Origin: Candidatus Eiseniibacteriota bacterium
GTDB taxonomy: Bacteria; Arandabacterota; Arandabacteria; JAGLYR01
DNA: 7,339 nucleotides
Assembly: GCA_023132135.1 (NCBI GenBank)
Contig: JAGLYR010000295.1
Location: 1 to 7,339, forward strand
Direction: 5' to 3'
Shown here: piece after piece, positions 5,841-7,339 of the stretch
Layout of the letters: each line of letters starts with the position of its first letter
How positions within the stretch are numbered: position 1 is the first letter of the stretch
Program-made: the position numbers and the translations under genes
The notes under the pieces: model-generated
Databases searched by the model: none
What the model was told of the DNA's origin: nothing
The model's input: only the letters and a program-made list of their open reading frames with translations

Positions 5841-5870
5841 ATTGTGCCTGGCTGGGCCACTAACTGTCAA
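5841..5870 (-). promoter_or_regulatory. Sigma70-type promoter of the AAA+ ATPase gene
   Basis: On the minus strand, a perfect TTGACA -35 box (complement of 5865-5870) is followed after 18 bp by CACAAT (complement of 5841-5846), four of six -10 bases including the key A and T. Transcription would start near 5834, giving a leader of about 46 nt that contains the AAGGA ribosome site. Confidence 0.6.
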
Positions 5871-6005
5871 GCGGGATTTTCAGATTACTATGAAGGGGGA
5901 AACCCTCCGTCCCGCCGCGTCCAAGCCCCGCCACACCGTCGTGTGCAGACCGGCACAAATTCTACGCTGCTGGCGTGCGGATGTCAACCGGGCGTCGGAT
6001 TTCGC

Positions 6006-6034
6006 TACTCACGAGTGGAGGAATTCGATATACT
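6006..6034 (+). promoter_or_regulatory. Possible promoter of typA
   Basis: TATACT (6029-6034) is a good -10 box. The hexamer 17 bp upstream (TACTCA, 6006-6011) matches the -35 consensus at only three positions. The leader would be about 70 nt. Confidence 0.3.
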
Positions 6035-6110
6035 AATACATTCGGACTTCCCATTGTCTCCGTACCAAGGTGGACTCGGACCGTGGGGACTTTTTGGAGT
6101 GAATGAAACC

Positions 6111-7339
6111 ATGGCGAAACCGGCAAAAGATCACCCTGTTCCATTGATCCGGCACGACCGGCGGGCGTTGGCCATCGTCGCCCATGTCGACCACGGGAAG
6201 ACGACGCTCATCGATGCATTGCTCAAGCAGACCGGGACGTTCCGGGAGGGCCAAGAGGTCCAGGAATGCGTTCTGGACTCGGGCGAGCTGGAGCGCGAAC
6301 GGGGCATCACGATTCTGTCCAAGAACACGGCGATCCGCTACAAGGGTACGGTGATCAATATCGTCGACACGCCGGGCCATCGGGACTTCGGTTCGGAGGT
6401 GGAGCGTATTGTCTCAATGGTGGAGGGTATTCTCCTTCTCGTCGACGCAGCCGAAGGCCCCCTCCCGCAGACGCGGTTTGTACTGAAGAAGGCGATCGAG
6501 GGCAACAAGAAGGTCATCGTCCTCATCAACAAAATCGATCGCGCGGATGCACGAACGATGGAAGTCGAGGAGGAGATCCAAGACCTTTTCCTCTCGCTCG
6601 CCTCATGTGAAGACGATCTCGACTTTCTGGTGTTCTACGGCTCCGGCCGCAATGGCTTTGTCTCTACCGACCCGGACGCGACCTCCGGGAGCCTTGTACC
6701 GCTTCTTGACGCGATCCTCGAGCAGATTCCTGCGCCCATCATTACGGACGATCACTTCAAGATGCTCGTCGCAAACATTGAATATTCGGACTACCTCGGC
6801 CGGCTGGCGGTCGGGCGTATCCATTCGGGGAACCTGTCCCACGCGCTGGAGATTGGTGCGGTGTTCCCCGACGGGCGAATCGCGCAACGGGGAAAAGCGG
6901 GTAAAATCTTTCTCTTCCAGGGACTCGACAGGATCGAGGTCAAGGAAGCTTCGGCGGGCGACATCGTGGTGATCTCCGGGTTTCCGGAGGTCGAGATAGG
7001 GCAGACGATTCTCAGCCTCGAGGATCCGGCGCCGCTGTTGGGAATCCGCATCGAAGAGCCTACGCTCTCTATGGAGTTCCGGGTCAACGATTCCCCCATG
7101 TCCGGACAGTCGGGAAAGTACATGACGAGCCGCCATCTCAGTAGGCGGCTGGAGAGGGAGCTCGAGCGGAACGTCGGCATTCGACTGGAGAGAACCGCTT
7201 CACCCAACGCCTTCCGGGTGTTGGGCCGAGGGGAGCTCTCTCTCGCCATTCTCGCCGAGACGATGAGGCGCGAAGGGTTCGAGATAGCGCTCGGGCGTCC
7301 CGAAGTCATCCTTCGCAGGGACGAGGGCGGACGTTTGCT
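6111..7339 (+). CDS. typA: Translational GTPase TypA/BipA, N-terminal 409 residues (truncated by window edge)
   Basis: TypA/BipA is a ribosome-binding GTPase related to EF-G that supports ribosome assembly and stress or cold adaptation. The frame is open from ATG 6111 to the right edge; about two thirds of the usual length of roughly 610 residues is present. Visible motifs are G1 AHVDHGKT (24-31), G2 RGIT (64-67) inside [11 protein letters not shown]3 DTPGH (86-90) and G4 NKID (140-143). Domain II begins near [24 protein letters not shown] (217-240). The family-specific [15 protein letters not shown] (315-329) is followed by [18 protein letters not shown] (372-389). Some positions deviate from the common form. 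The G5-region motif reads YGSGRNG rather than the usual SA(K/R), G3 is followed by RDFGS rather than ADFGG, and GRGEL is followed by S rather than H. GGAG lies 11 nt before the ATG, and an ATG at 6103 is out of frame and soon stops. Confidence 0.95.
   Translation, partial: MAKPAKDHPVPLIRHDRRALAIVAHVDHGKTTLIDALLKQTGTFREGQEVQECVLDSGELERERGITILSKNTAIRYKGTVINIVDTPGHRDFGSEVERIVSMVEGILLLVDAAEGPLPQTRFVLKKAIEGNKKVIVLINKIDRADARTMEVEEEIQDLFLSLASCEDDLDFLVFYGSGRNGFVSTDPDATSGSLVPLLDAILEQIPAPIITDDHFKMLVANIEYSDYLGRLAVGRIHSGNLSHALEIGAVFPDGRIAQRGKAGKIFLFQGLDRIEVKEASAGDIVVISGFPEVEIGQTILSLEDPAPLLGIRIEEPTLSMEFRVNDSPMSGQSGKYMTSRHLSRRLERELERNVGIRLERTASPNAFRVLGRGELSLAILAETMRREGFEIALGRPEVILRRDEGGRL

Larger units (their letters stand above)
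5789..6110. other. Divergent intergenic region between the ATPase gene and typA
   Basis: This stretch of 322 bases carries the control signals for two divergent genes and no convincing gene of its own. It holds the minus-strand promoter of the ATPase gene, a small hairpin CACAC-CGTC-GTGTG (5932-5945), and a weak plus-strand -10 for typA. Open frames across it continue from shadows of the flanking genes. Confidence 0.6.

Noticed and set aside
5057-5863. Plus-strand open frame of 268 codons opposite the ATPase gene
   Set aside because: It is a shadow of the minus-strand COG1373-type gene, whose Walker motifs and DUF4143 signatures are clear; the plus-strand protein has no recognisable pattern.
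6103-6147. Short leader-peptide frame beginning at ATG 6103 ahead of typA
   Set aside because: It overlaps the typA start, encodes 14 residues with no attenuation-like codon run, and GGAG is only 3 nt from its ATG; chance is the simplest explanation.
6603-7136. Minus-strand open frame of 177 codons opposite typA
   Set aside because: It lies wholly within the typA reading frame, which is unmistakable; the minus-strand protein is rich in Arg, Asp and His with no domain.

Overview
The window looks like a piece of a moderately GC-rich bacterial chromosome. The genes are compact and on both strands, with recognisable sigma70-type -35/-10 boxes and Shine-Dalgarno sites. No gene is diagnostic of a phylum, so I leave the taxonomy open. 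The mix of a housekeeping GTPase, an uncharacterised membrane protein, a toxin-antitoxin pair, a COG1373-type ATPase and a decayed transposon-like repeat suggests an environmental bacterium with an accessory segment next to a core gene.

Layout. (1) Positions 1-273, minus strand: the N-terminus of a membrane-anchored alpha/beta hydrolase that runs off the left edge. (2) 337-1293, minus: a polytopic membrane protein of unknown function with about eight helices. It lies just upstream of the hydrolase in the same direction, with a strong hairpin between them. (3) 1294-1610: a non-coding gap ending in nested palindromes and a near-perfect sigma70 promoter. (4) 1646-3156, plus: a higBA-type toxin-antitoxin operon. 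HigB is a PF09907-like RNase toxin. The second gene is a HigA antitoxin extended at its C-terminus by an ImmA/IrrE (M78) zinc metallopeptidase domain. (5) 3177-3383: a 187-bp element with 31-bp inverted repeats, one extra direct copy of the terminal motif, and a 25-codon relic of a helix-turn-helix tail that probably comes from an IS200/REP-type transposase. (6) 3461-4438, minus: a divergent NAD+ synthetase-family ATP pyrophosphatase. (7) 4484-5788, minus: an AAA+ ATPase with a DUF4143 C-terminus, with its own promoter. (8) 5789-6110: a divergent intergenic region. (9) 6111 to the right edge, plus: the translational GTPase TypA/BipA, missing its C-terminal third.

How the genes work together. 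The clearest functional unit is the toxin-antitoxin operon. Its promoter places the predicted transcription start on or next to the toxin ATG, which implies a leaderless toxin, while the antitoxin has a full AGGAGG site overlapping the toxin stop codon. That layout would favour antitoxin production. The fused metallopeptidase suggests that antitoxin control may depend on regulated proteolysis, as in ImmA/ImmR or IrrE/DdrO; this is inference. The NadE-like and ATPase genes are tandem and could be co-transcribed, but no shared pathway is evident.
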